This document shows positions 33,001 through 43,636 of a DNA stretch of 64,000 nucleotides, in pieces. Source of the stretch: Owenia fusiformis. Lineage: Eukaryota; Annelida; Polychaeta; Sabellida; Oweniidae. Made by a program: the position numbers and the translations under genes. Each line of letters starts with the position of its first letter. Within the stretch, counting starts at the first letter, position 1. The notes under the pieces were generated by a model that was not told the DNA's origin, ran no database searches, and saw nothing but the letters and a program-made list of their open reading frames with translations. Where the stretch lies: NCBI GenBank assembly GCA_903813345.2, contig CAIIXF020000005.1, forward strand, positions 30,197,375 to 30,261,374, in the 5' to 3' direction.

Positions 33001-36000
33001 ACAATTGGCTTGCTCAAAGTTGCACTTTTGCCAGATTGGGAAGTTTTCAGAATTTAATTAATGTAATGATATTATTATGTAAATATGAAATTTTGTTTTG
33101 ATATACATCTAGAGAAAATAATGACTTCCAATATTAATGATGTCAATGTGTTCTGTTTGACTTATCACATAATAATGTGAAAAGAATGATATGTCGAACG
33201 TTATAATGCTTAATGCCCCTCAACAGATCAAAGAAATAAAACAAATGCATCTGACATGTAAAAAGTAAACAGTGTCAACTTGAGGAAGACAGATCATCCC
33301 ACTTTTTTATGTCAATCATGTGAATTGAGTCTATAACAGGGTGACATAGTTTTATACTTTCACAATTTTTAAAAGATCCCTTTCATGAATGTTTCCACTT
33401 TTTAAAAAAAAATTAAAGCCATGTCAATCTGAACTTTTAGTAAAGTGCAGGTAAAGAATAGATTAGACAGTTTAAAATATTGAAAGTAGATTTTTAGATT
33501 ACCAAATGTATAATTTAAAATTGTATTCATTTCCAAAAAATGTACACTTAACTTGCTTCTAACCTTTGTTTTCCATTCACTTACATTTGATTGGCTCCTT
33601 CTTGCATGACACGGCAAGTGCTTTATCGTGTCTACACAGCAAGTCAGTTCTGGTGTATTTGCAATCAAAAAGTGTTGATTCTGTCCCGTCACAATGTAAC
33701 TCTGACATGATCAATGGAGTGATATGTTTATCAAGACACTTATTACATTTGAAGTGTTCACTTCCCTTGACATCAAAGTAATTACCTACAAAAGTATCAT
33801 TTTACTTGTCATTTCTGAGAAAAATAACACTATCCTTGACATCAGAGTAATTACCAAGCTTTTGACATGACATCAAAGTAAGTAGATACATGTACTTAGA
33901 AAAGTAATCTTGACACGACATCAAAACATCAAAGTAAGTAATAACCTAGAAAAGTAACCTTGACATGACATCAAAGTAAGTAAACCCTTGACACTACATC
34001 AAAGTAAGTAAACCCTTGACATGACATCAAAGTAAGTAATAACCTAGAAAAGTAAACTTGACATGACATCAAAGTATTTATTAATTACCTAGAAAGGTAA
34101 CCTTTGACACAACATCAAAGTAAGTAATAACCTAGAAAAGTAACCATGACATCGAAGTCATTACCTCGAAGGATAAGACTTCCCTTTACATCAAACTACA
34201 CCCCAATCTGTATCATAATCAAAAAGCATTGTTTAATAGTGCTATATAGCATGCATTGTTTTGGAACAAATAAGTTCTGTTAAGAAAACAAAACATTACT
34301 GTTTGAGATTGACGATTTAATTTTCTAGGATTGTTTCATTTTCTTTGTAAAAATAATTACATTTACCTCGAAAAATATGTTTCAATAACTTACCATATAG
34401 TATAGTTGCATCTTCTGGGTTGTATCCTAGCTGACCGCATATCACCTTTAATATAATGCACCATCCAATTTAAAGCACAATTTTTTTTTTTTAATTCTTA
34501 CCCCTTCCCACATGAGGGGTCTCACACAATGATCGATGCATAGAAAGCCATGTACATGTACATGTATAATATGTAAATGTGTTATTTTTGTGATTGTTAT
34601 ACTTAATGATTTGGTTGAAATGGTTTTTATCAGGGTTTTATGGATTTCTTAGATCATTTATTGTGTTGGTATTGTTCAAATTTTGATTGTTACCCCTTGT
34701 CTGGTTATTTATATGAATGAAATCTCAATGTGAGGATTGTATAGAGATGATTATAAAACATATTTAAATGTCAAGAACTGGTTCTTTGAAAAATATTACC
34801 TTTGCTACATTATTCAGACGTTCTTTGTCAAATGGACCATCCCTTTTCTGAAATGGGTTACACATGTAGCCCCAATCTCCAAAACCTTCAACCTCCACAT
34901 TGCCCTCCCAGTCACCCCTTCCTCCTAGCAGTCGCACTGCAACAATAAATACATTTCAATTAAATAAATAGAAACATGTTATATTTATTCATATACATAC
35001 ACAGTAGTTCAATATCAGTAGGATTACTAGATATACTGTATTATATTGTAGTCTATTTTCACAACATTGTTTTGAAAATAACCTATGACCAATAGCCCTT
35101 GTTTTTTGATGCATTTTTGGGTGAGATAAAGTACTGTATGGTTCATGTATTTTGCTTGAGATACTGTCAAGAATATTTTCTTTACCTTTTGGTGAAGTTG
35201 GTGCACACCATATTGAGGATGCCAAGAAGTCTATACACGACATTGATTGAAATGTTGAATTTTTGCTCCCCCATCCTGAATTTGGACATTCACCAATTGT
35301 TGATTCGTTGCCATAGCAATTGACAAACTCAAGAACAAAGTATCCTGATTTTTCAGCCTCATTGTTATCAAATAGTTGCCTAGATACAGGCATGGGATAG
35401 GCATCATCAAAGCCTAGTTGTGAACATATAACTGCGGCATCCATGTTTGAGTCGATTGCGTCCCCACATAATCTCCCCCAGGCCCCATCATGGTACACTT
35501 CAATAATCCCAGATATTGCATCACCTCCAACTAAACGAACTGAAAAAGATGCCTCAATGTAACTTTTTATCAAAACCCGCATTTTACCCATTCAAATCGT
35601 GTCATTGCATTTCATTTTCTCAGAGTGAAAACATTTTTTGGTATACATATTTTCAAAGATCATTATAAATAATTACTATATTATACTATATATTATTATA
35701 TTATAAATAAAAACTTTATAGAAATAATTGATAGACAAGTTAGGAATTTCCACTTACCAGCTTTAGTTTCCTCCAAAGCAAATGTTAAGATACATGAACA
35801 ATATATGCAATAAGCAAAAACCCAACATTTTGCATCCAGAAACATTTCAGGGTATTCTTGATTGAAGTTGTGTGATTTTTCACACCTTGTAGGTATTTTA
35901 ATATTTTATATAATTGATGTCTTTGTTCAAATATAACTGAAGATGATTTATTATATGTTTATACAAATAAAATTCCTAATATTGATAATGTCCCCTGCAT

Positions 36001-37396
36001 TAATGGTCATATAGATTAAATGTTTCAGCATCAATTTTTTTCTTTTACATGTCATATTACAATGTATAGTACCTATATGGTTAGTAGCATTCCTTTCAAT
36101 AGAAAAAATAGGATACAATATCTTAACTGATCTAACTTGATATAAGTAACATTACATATACATTTACTCAGAAAATGACATAATTTACGATTGGTCAAAG
36201 TTTATTTTGATAAGAAGATGTGAATTTGTTGCATATCCCTTTGTTAATAAGTAATGTTTTGCAGCCTTGTAATACATTTTAAAAATCACTAAAATAAAAT
36301 ATCTTAAAATAATTTATATACAGAGAAATGACCTAATGACATTTAATAGAAGTGAAGCGTATGAATAAATAAAAAAATGTATTTTTATATAACTTCAGGA
36401 TCTACTGGCATTACTGAAGAATGTAGAGAATGAAATACTACAATGTGAGAACAATCTGAGAGATGAGGTAGAGAAGAGGAATAAGTACAAGGTAAGAAGA
36501 ATTTGGATTTAATTTCATGTTGTTATGTCCCCTACTGACATGGTGTGGGGCCATACTGTCTGTCTGTCTGTTTTGTTGCTGTATATGTCTAACAGCCTTC
36601 AGCATCAATTTTTATCATTATTTCTCCTTACATATCACATTATAGCACCTATATGGGTAGTCGCATTCCTATTCATAGAAAAATGCCTAATAGTGAGGTA
36701 TTAAGAATTAACTCCAGATATAAGTGAAGTAGGTATAAACAATTTCAACGACCCTAGTTAAGAATAATATCAATAACATATTCTTAATCTGCCCCATCTT
36801 CGTCTTTCTGTTACTCTTCACATCTTTCTGTTTTTTCGACTGGTCTTGCATCAAGATTGTGTACCTAGCCCCATCCCACTCTCTTCCTCACAGTATAAAG
36901 AATAAGGGTACAGGATCTTGGTAGAAAACTTTTCTTCAAAAAGAAAACTTAAGTCAGTTGCTTCAAGAAGGCTTACACTATCTACTTCAACAAGGGGGTG
37001 TTGTAATCCACTGGTTACAAGACCCTTTGGTTGAAATAAGAAAGAGAGGGTCTTGAAGCAAGACTATCAAAACTCAGAAGAAATTGAATGACATACCGGT
37101 AGGTATTTTTCAACAAGATATATGATCTCAAAACTGAGGAGAAATGAGATAACATGCTTTAATATGGTGTATCTTTGTGCTTTTTTCAGATTGATGACTG
37201 TAGGAGGACGCATAACTATGACCAGTTCATATGTACATTCCTCTCTATGCTGGCTGAGCAGGGCCACTTGGCTAATCTTGTAGAGGAACACATGTCCGTG
37301 TCTAAGAGACGCTCAGGCAATGGACTCTCAAGGACTAGCCAATCTAGAAAACCTGATAAAAGATCTCGGAAAACTAAGACAAAGAAACGAAGATAG
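24077..37396 (+). CDS. BAP1: BAP1, nuclear ubiquitin C-terminal hydrolase (12 exons)
   Basis: Deubiquitinase of the UCH family; in animals it removes ubiquitin from histone H2A with ASXL proteins and binds HCF-1. Exons: 24077-24113, 24927-24956, 25260-25314, 26471-26600, 27039-27158, 27585-27646, 27892-28043, 28381-28459, 28808-28931, 29980-30789, 36399-36491, 37190-37396. All junctions are GT/AG with matching phases, giving 632 residues (human 729). [13 protein letters not shown] is the family start. Catalytic residues: Gln in FFAQQ, Cys in [11 protein letters not shown], His in [10 protein letters not shown], Asp in LFELDGLK. Exon 10 is the long acidic, Ser/Thr-rich middle part with an HCF-1-binding-type motif SHNYAKSP. 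Exons 11-12 are the ULD helix region ([32 protein letters not shown]) and a basic C-terminal nuclear signal ([12 protein letters not shown]). Intron 10 holds an antisense SRCR gene. Confidence 0.97.
24820..25190. repeat. Tandem duplication around BAP1 exon 2
   Basis: The stretch CATCACTATCTCCAAAAAT ... GGCTTGACTAAAATGT at about 24831-24870 is repeated at about 25077-25116. The stretch after exon 2 (TTCATATTGAATTATATACG) is repeated at about 25168. In the second copy, the sequence in place of exon 2 is reduced to GATTTGGTGAAATGGAAC, a relic of the exon end and its donor. Exon 2 in the first copy is the one that fits the protein. Confidence 0.7.
25342..26268. mobile_element. 927-bp TIR element with 9-bp target duplication in BAP1 intron 3
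   Basis: The inverted ends start GGGTTTTCG(G/T)AAAA(G/C)ACCGAC and continue with ACCGACCACCGACC. They are flanked by the 9-bp direct repeat GATGTGCAG (25333-25341 and 26269-26277). The ends are dense in palindromic CCGACC/GGTCGG motifs. No transposase is seen. A 9-bp duplication points to a Mutator-like or related group; an 8-bp hAT duplication with one chance match is possible. Confidence 0.8.
26736..26870 (+). mobile_element. TTATGTCACCACC-hairpin repeat, copy in BAP1 intron 4
   Basis: Starts TTTATGCCACCACTATAAGT and ends GTAACATTTTGCATGTTAATA with CCTTGTTG. The start has the short CCACTA/TAGTGA palindrome, ATTGTTATAGTGTC and GGCAGCGGTTGGTG. No coding content. Confidence 0.75.
28566..28722 (+). 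mobile_element. TTATGTCACCACC-hairpin repeat, copy in BAP1 intron 8
   Basis: Starts TTTATTTCACTACCCCATGT and GGTGATATATTGTTATGGTC; ends GGGGTGACATTTTGCATGTT and AATGCCTTGTC. It has a GTTGGTGTT minisatellite in the middle. Same orientation as the copy at 26736. Confidence 0.75.
29473..29628 (+). mobile_element. TTATGTCACCACC-hairpin repeat, copy in BAP1 intron 9
   Basis: Starts TTCATATGTCACCATCAAAA followed by GTGGTGACATATAGTCTCCA; ends GTGGTGACATTTGGCATGTT and AATGCCCTG. Third copy of the family within this gene, all in the same orientation. Confidence 0.75.
31177..35845 (-). CDS. Secreted four-SRCR-domain protein with VWC-like tail, nested antisense in BAP1 intron 10
   Basis: Exons on the minus strand: 35845-35758, 35539-35186, 34936-34800, 34445-34394, 33785-33585, 32882-32622, 32348-32283, 32063-31722, 31319-31177; 1644 nt, 547 residues, all phases fitting. 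Exon 1 encodes a signal peptide ([20 protein letters not shown]). Four scavenger-receptor cysteine-rich domains follow, each opening with an (V/L/A)RL-x-(G/D)G motif: SRCR1 in one exon, SRCR2 in three, SRCR3 in two, SRCR4 in one. The last exon is a short von Willebrand C-like cysteine cluster ([13 protein letters not shown]) with a basic end. No membrane segment is seen, so it is probably secreted. SRCR proteins commonly bind microbial or endogenous polyanions; the ligand here is unknown. The donor at 32622 is chosen by frame and by the SRCR end pattern over the stronger-looking GTGAGA at 32592. Confidence 0.88.
33765..34195. repeat. Minisatellite copying an SRCR exon border
   Basis: About nine irregular copies of a 35-45-bp unit (landmarks TTGACATGACATCAAAGTAA and TAATAACCTAGAAAAGTAAC) start at the acceptor of SRCR-gene exon 5 (33785). 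Read on the minus strand, each full unit repeats the polypyrimidine-AG acceptor and the first coding bases of that exon (ACTTTGATGTCA). It thus lies in the intron just upstream of the real exon. Confidence 0.8.
36525..36600 (-). mobile_element. Truncated pearl-like element end
   Basis: TTATGTCCCCTACTGACATG then GTGTGGGGCCATACTGTCTG and a short CTGT microsatellite match, in reverse complement, the hairpin-plus-microsatellite end of the element at 50.4-52.0 kb (GGCCCCACACTATGTGGTGG then GGACATAAT). No core repeats follow. It lies in BAP1 intron 11. Confidence 0.65.
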
Positions 37397-37435
37397 CGTG
37401 AACTGAAATGTGAATTTACGTAGATGAAACATGTA

Positions 37436-38068
37436 CAGGGTGTCAAATGGCGTTGTGCCCCCCTTCCACAGCATAAACTTAGAAAGGTACCTACACATTA
37501 TGTATGTCATTGGAAAGAGCATTCAATTCTGGATAAAATAAACCCTAGATGACCTAGGTCAGATATTGCTACATAGTGTCACATGCATTTGAAATGTACT
37601 AGTGTAGTGCTCTATTTCATTGATTTTTGAGAATCTGGCATAGACTTTTTTGGTATTGATGAATACCCGAGCAACAGCCCTGACCTGAATGCTGCAGAGC
37701 ACATGGGGTCCATATTAATGGATAAAACAGAGCAACTTATGGACACTGAAGCTGCAGAGAACAGATATTCCAAAGATGCCCTGCTCAAGAACTTCCGAAA
37801 AGTATTAAAATCTCTTGAGAAAGACACAGCCCTTTTCCATTCCCTTTAAGCTTCATATCCGGCTAGATTGGTAGCGGTTAAGGCTGCCCAAGGGGGTCAT
37901 ACTCACTTTTAAAAGTAAGTTAAAAATATATCTTATTTTCCATCATGCATCTTCATCTTTTCACATGTTAACAACAATTAAATGCTCTTTCCAATGGTAT
38001 ATGGTATGTGTGTGTATCTTTCCTAGTTTATGCCATGGAGGGGGGGCACAACACCATTTGACACCCTG
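37436..38068 (+). mobile_element. Internally deleted Tc1/mariner element in the BAP1 3' flank
   Basis: Long inverted ends of about 95 bp begin CAGGGTGTCAAATGG(C/T)GTTG and include TGGAAAGAGCATT. They are flanked by TA on both sides (37434-37435, 38069-38070). The interior holds the C-terminal end of a transposase. About 630 bp is too short for an active element. It lies 39 bp after the BAP1 stop codon, so the BAP1 3' UTR probably runs into it. It contains an AATAAA at 37537, with the next AATAAA beyond the element at 38153. Confidence 0.9.
37646..37912 (+). pseudogene. Tc1/mariner transposase C-terminal remnant
   Basis: An 89-codon frame starts FFGIDEYPSNSPDLNAAEHM, the region of the third catalytic acid in Tc1-like DDE/D transposases (SPDLNP-E type). 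It continues through a helical part (RYSKDALLKNFRKVLKSLEK) to the family end AVKAAQGGHTHF. One TAA at 37847 interrupts it. The N-terminal DNA-binding part and the first two catalytic Asp residues are deleted. Confidence 0.85.
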
Positions 38069-38892
38069 TACATGTAATCTTATTGAATACATATTAGTGT
38101 TTCTAATATTTTAGACAGCCATATGCATCTGCAATATTTTCTTGGCAGTAGAAATAAATGATGATGATTATTTAGTGAATCATCTAGATATAAGAAATCA
38201 TGATTGCAGTGGCGGAATGATTTTCCAACCTTGTCATGAAATATATTTCTGTGTAGATTCATCTCTCTTGTAATATATTAAATAACTCATGTACTTCATA
38301 GAATAATGATTTATTTATGACTTTTCGCCAGTTATCCTACCAGTCTTATCAAGATTACGTTACGTTACAATAGAGATGATTCATAGAAATCAGTGTTACT
38401 ATGGAATCTCAGTGAGCCCTTTTCAGTACTGTAACGACATGCAAAATGCTCAAACACTTTCACATTATGAACATGTCTTTGTAAACGGACCACAATAATT
38501 TAGTGATGAAATATATTTATTGTATTTGTAAGCTTGTTTTTATATTGTTGAAATAGGGCCTAGTTTAAAGTCAACATTACAGAGTCACAACAGAATTTAA
38601 TATGAATATGTGATAGCTTATAGATACTTTATTCTGTGTGATAATGTACTAGCATAAAAATAAATAAATTATTAAAAGTATCTATTATCTATTGCATTTA
38701 TATTACATACAGTACTATAAATATATTATATATAATATTAGAAAATCCATAGTTCAGTCAAAGAAAAACTCATTTAAATAATGGGTCTAATGAACTTCAC
38801 ATGGCCACAATTTAGGCTGATCATCTTCGTAATTTCCCTCCTTAGTTTCTCACAGATCATCAAATAGATGAAATGTATGGCAAAATGTTATT

Positions 38893-41000
38893 ATTATGTC
38901 ACCACCAAAAGTGGTGACATATTGTTATGGTCTCCGTTTTTTTGCGACGGCGGTTGGTGGTTGGCGGTTGGTGGTTGGCGGTTGGTGGTTGGAGGTTGGC
39001 GTCCGGCGTCTGTAACAATTTCTTACAACTTCCTATAACTTAACAAATACTGTTTAGACTGACTTCAATTTTTTTCTAAATCATCTACATGTTCTCAGAA
39101 GTTCAAATCTGACTTTAGATTTGACATTTGACCTTCAATGACCTTCTCAAGGTCAAAAAGGTCTTTTTTCAACTTGCTTCACATTGACTAAATTTTTTTT
39201 CAAAATCATCTACATGTTCTCAGAAATTCAAATCTGACTTTAGATTTGACTTTAGATTTGACATTTGACCTTCAAATCTGACTTTAGATTTGACATTTGA
39301 CCTTCAATGACCTTCTCAAGGTCCAAAAAGGTCTGTTTTCAACTTGCTTCAAATTGACTAAAAATTTTTTTCAAAATCATCTACGTGTTCTCAGAAATTC
39401 AAATCTGACTTAAGATTTGACATTTGACCTTCTCAAGGTCAAAAAAGGTCAAAAAGGTCTGTTTTCAACTTGCTTCAAATTGACTAAAAAAAAATTTCAA
39501 AATCATCTACGCTTTCTCAGAAATTCAAATCTGACTTTAGATTTGACATTTGACCTTCAATGACCTTCTCAAAGTCAAAAAAGGTCAAAAAGGTCTTTTT
39601 TCAACTTGCTTCAAATTGACTAAATTTTTTTTCAAAATCATCTACATGTTCTCAGAAATTCAAATCTGACTTTAGATTTGACATTTGGCCTTCAATGACC
39701 TTCTCAATGTCAAAAAAGGTCAAAAAGGTATTTTTTCATCTTGCTTCAAATTGACTAAAATTTTTGACCTTCAATGACCTTCTCAAAGTCAAAAAAGGTC
39801 AAAAAGGTCTTTTTTCAACTTGCTTCAAATTGACTAAATTTTTTTTTCAAAATCATCTACATGTTCTCAGAAATTCAAATCTGACTTTAGATTTGACATT
39901 TGACCTTCAATGACCTTCTCAATGTCAAATAAGGTCAAAAAGGTATTTTTTCATCTTGCTTCAAATTGACGAAAAAAATTTTTCAAAATCATCTACATGT
40001 TCTCAGAAATTCAAATATGACTTTAGATTTGACATTTGACCTTCAATGACCTTCTCAAGGTCAAAAAAGGTCAAAAAGGTCTTTTTCAACTTGCTTCAAA
40101 TTGACTAATTTTTCAAAATCATCTACATGTTCTCAGAAATTCAAATCTGACTTTAGATTTGACATTGGACCTTTAATGACCTTCTCAAGGTCAAAAAGGT
40201 CTGTTTTCAACTTGCTTCAAATTGACTAAAAAAATTTTTCAAAATCATCTACGCTTTCTCAGAAATTCAAATCTGACTTAAGATTTGACATTTGACCTTC
40301 AATGACCTTCTCAAAGTCAAAAAAGGTCAAAAAGGTCTCTTTTCAACTTGCTTCAAATTTACTAAATTTTTTTTCAAAATCATCTACATGTTCACAGAAA
40401 TTCAAATCTGACTTTAGATTTGACATTTGACCTTCAATGACCTTCTCAAAGTCAAAAAAGGTCAAAAAGGTCTTTTTTCAACTTGCTTCAAATTGACTAA
40501 ATTTTTTTTCAAAATCATCTACATGTTCTCAGAAATTCAAATCTGACTTTAGATTTGACATTTGACCTTCAATGACCTTCTCAATGTCAAAAAAGGTCAA
40601 AAAGGTATTTTTTCATCTTGCTTCAAATTGACTAAAAAAAATTTTCAAAATCATTCAAATTGACTAATTTTTTTTTCAAAATCATCTACATGTTCTCAGA
40701 AATTCAAATCTGACTTTAGATTTGACATTTGACCTTTAATGACCTTCTCAAGGTCAAAAAAGGTCAAAAAGGTCTGTTTTCAACTTGCTTCAAATTGACC
40801 AAATTTTTTTTTCAAAATCATCTACATCTTTTCAGAAGTTCAAATTTGACTTTACAAGTTCTCAGAAGTTCAAATCTGACTTTAGATTTGACCTTTGACC
40901 TTCAATGACCTTCTCAAGGTCAAAAGGTATTTTCCAACTTGCTTTAAATTGACCAAATTGTTTTAGGTGGTGACATTTTGTCATGTTAATGCCTTGTTTT
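38893..41000 (+). mobile_element. Large hairpin-ended element with ~13 tandem 125-137-bp core repeats
   Basis: The left end is TTATGTCACCACCAAAAGTG then GTGACATATTGTTATGGTCT, the same end as the short copies in BAP1. A GGTTGGTGGTTGGC minisatellite follows (about 38945-39000). Then come about 13 core repeats with landmarks TCAAAATCATCTACATGTTC, CAGAAATTCAAATCTGACTT, TGACCTTCAATGACCTTCTC and CAACTTGCTTCAAATTGACT. The spacing of TCATCTAC is mostly 125-137 bp, with some partial units (171, 214 and 167 bp). The right end is GGTGGTGACATTTTGTCATG then TTAATGCCTTG. It contains no gene. Order: hairpin, microsatellite, core array, simple end. Confidence 0.85.
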
Positions 41001-41514
41001 TATCACTGAAATCTCTTTCCAAAATGAAAAAATTTGTTTGTATTTCAATATGTCTTGTATTTATTTTAAATAATATCTCATTTTAAATGTACACGCTCAG
41101 AAAAATCTAATCCGAATGCATGACTTGCAAAAAAGTGTTCAGATTTGCAAGTGTTCACATTTGAAGGTTTCTTAATATGAGACTCAATGAGACAACAACA
41201 TTACATGTACATAATATGTATGAGTATACATGTATCTCCTTTATATAAAGGGCAATATGCATACATAGTTCATACACTGGGATCAAGAGAACGATCACAT
41301 TGAGAAGTTCATATTTAGATTAGAGAGGTGTTCAGATATACAGGTTTCACTGTACATCTCTTAAAGTGGCACCAAACGATATAGACTCGAAAATATTGGA
41401 AGCAATCGTTTCAATGTAAACATGGATGTGATGTGTCTCATGTCTTTACTTTTTGTGGCCCCTTTAAACCAATCAAACATATTTCTTCAATTTACGTATG
41501 TCTCCCTTTAAAAA

Positions 41515-43636
41515 TTAAAACATGGGAATAACAACATTAATCAAAGTGACTAAGAATATGCATGCAGTAGCTCGATTATTCCACCTATCCAAGTTTTTAT
41601 GTTGACACTTATTTTTTATATCCCCCTTGCCGAGGTAGACCAGAATAATTCCTATGATCACTTGTAGAATCAATGAGAGACTGATCAGTGTTAGGTGAGC
41701 GTAATAGAATCGTTGCTTCTCTCCGAGTAGTAGAGACTTCAGTTGTGACACATTTGCAGTGAGGAGAGCGCCATCTAACATACCCTCAGAAATGGTTTTC
41801 TTCATGGTGTGCATGTTCACCTCAATCTCATCTTCATCTTCCTGTCAATTAGTCAACATATACAGTTTATGGGTGTGTTAAGAATGAATGTATTTTACCG
41901 AATCCATTTCTGAATGACCTGATATTGAGGCAATATGATATATTATCCCATAGTTGAGGTCAAATATGTAGAATAACATGTATATAAGGGTTATGTACTG
42001 GGAGGTTTTGGATATGGGGTTTATCTAAAGGGAGATATGCATATCTACCTGAGGGACCATAGGGACCGAAGGTTGATGTGCATATCTCATGAGGGATGAA
42101 CCCAATATCCAAACCGACCGTACATAACTGCTTTATCCTATACCAAGTAGAGTTTTCAGGGGCAAATGGCCATTTCAATAGTACAAGGTGTAAAAATAAA
42201 CAAATCATTCATATGCAAAGTCATTTTATTGCATTTCCACTACTTACCGGAAGCGGGAAGATATGCACCGAAGCAGGAAGATATGCACCGAAGCAGGAAG
42301 ATATGGAGGTTCTGGATATGGAAACCTCAAAATCAGGATACGGGATATATCTTATCAACTTATCTCCCTAAAACTCTACTTGGCATTGGATAAATATATA
42401 TGTATATTTATGTTATTTTGCACAGCGTGAAAAAAAGTGATATCTGTGGAATACGGAGAATATTCCACAGATATCACTTTTTCCACGGATTTGAAAACTC
42501 CCGCCAATGTGACGTGCATTGTTAAATGGTTACATGTTGTATGCTTACTTGGTGATTTCACAATGTCACAAATATGGAAATGATTAATGCTTTGGCTATA
42601 GTTCAAATGACAAAATTAAACTGAACGTTGTTGTGAAATGCTTTCTAAGGTGAGCTATGGGATTATTTGACCTCAACTATGGGATAAAAAGAACATCCTA
42701 TGATTTTATTCGTGATATCATTTTAATCCACTCATTGATATCAATATCTGCACTCATTCGCTACGCTCACTCGTCCAGATATTGATTTCAACTCGTGGAT
42801 AAAAATGATATCTCTCAAAATCATAGAATATCCTATATTTATTCCATAATACTACTGTTTTCCCAGGGAAATATGAAGGAATAAAAATCGTATTGAATCG
42901 TATTACATGAAAAAATCGTATTGTCCCCGGGAAAAAAATCGTATTGGAGCGTATTACATGGAAAAATCGTATTGTCCCCGGGACAAAAATCGTATTGGAA
43001 CGTATTAACCTATTTTTGGTTTTCCCGGTTATTTTTAACCTTGACTAATTGATAAAAGCATTATCCAAATGTAACATTTTAAGGAGGAATGTATTATGGA
43101 ATAAATAGGTTATTTCTGGTCGGGATTGAATATGGGTTTTATAAAACCCATATTCAATCCCTCCCAGTAAATAACCTATATATACACAATTCCTTCATTA
43201 CCATTATACAATACAAAATTTAAGGCTTATATAAGATTTCATCTTGAGCATGTACATGTACCTGTATTGTAATTGTTTTTGATTAGACTAACCAATTCTC
43301 CTTGTTCATTATGTAGAGGGATTATCAATGGGAGATTGCAGAAGATTACACTTAAAATTTGATGATTTTGGGCTTCCTATTCAGTGAATATGATATATCT
43401 AACAAACAAAAAAGTGGCAAAAGCAAGTCTGCCAATTAATCTGTATAGCTATAGCTACTTTATCTAAGGACCTCATTTCATTGACAACAACGCCCAGGAA
43501 TATGTATTTTTGATGTACAAACAATGTATGAACACACAAAAATTGACCATCTCACCTGCTGGTCACAAGGAAGAGGTGTTGGTCCGTTTTGCTTTGTAGT
43601 TAGTTGTGTTTCCTCGTTTGCCCCGTATTCTGACAT
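41515..43636 (-). CDS. Ninjurin family protein A (two exons)
   Basis: Exon 1 is 43636-43556 (27 codons, start MSEYGANEETQL) and exon 2 is 41841-41515, joined in phase 0 at a GTGAG donor and CAG acceptor. Ninjurins are small plasma-membrane proteins. In vertebrates NINJ1 oligomerises and ruptures the membrane in lytic cell death, and also acts in adhesion. Here the amphipathic N-terminal helices (KKTISEGMLDGALLTANVSQ) and two hydrophobic membrane segments (LTLISLSLILQVIIGIILVY; ACIFLVTLINVVIPMF) are clear. The LDRWNN turn between them is shared with the two neighbours. The protein ends right after the second segment, slightly shorter than its neighbours. Confidence 0.9.
42432..42482. repeat. 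Perfect 22-bp hairpin
   Basis: AAAAAGTGATATCTGTGGAA plus TA is followed by a 7-nt loop and its exact reverse complement. The stem has no mismatch, which is unusual for unconstrained DNA in this decayed region. Confidence 0.9.
43104..43179. repeat. ~38-bp near-perfect palindrome
   Basis: ATAGGTTATTTCTGGTCGGG then ATTGAATATGGGTTTTA is followed at once by its reverse complement with very few mismatches and almost no loop (GGGTTTTATAAAACCC centre). Confidence 0.85.

Larger units (their letters stand above)
41946..43190. repeat. Palindrome-rich block inside ninjurin A intron
   Basis: CCCATAGTTGAGGTCAAAT at about 41947 recurs inverted at about 42669 (TTTGACCTCAACTATGGG). At 42240-42300 a 21-bp unit (GAAGCAGGAAGATATGCACC) is repeated about three times. 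At about 42870-43015 a ~55-bp unit (AAAAATCGTATTG, TCCCCGGGA) is repeated about three times. Two near-perfect hairpins are at 42432-42482 and 43104-43179. No coding content is supported. Confidence 0.7.

Noticed and set aside
38893-41000. CRISPR-like or coding repeat array
   Set aside because: Units are contiguous with no unique spacers, vary in length, contain A/T slippage tracts, and lie in a eukaryotic element with defined ends.
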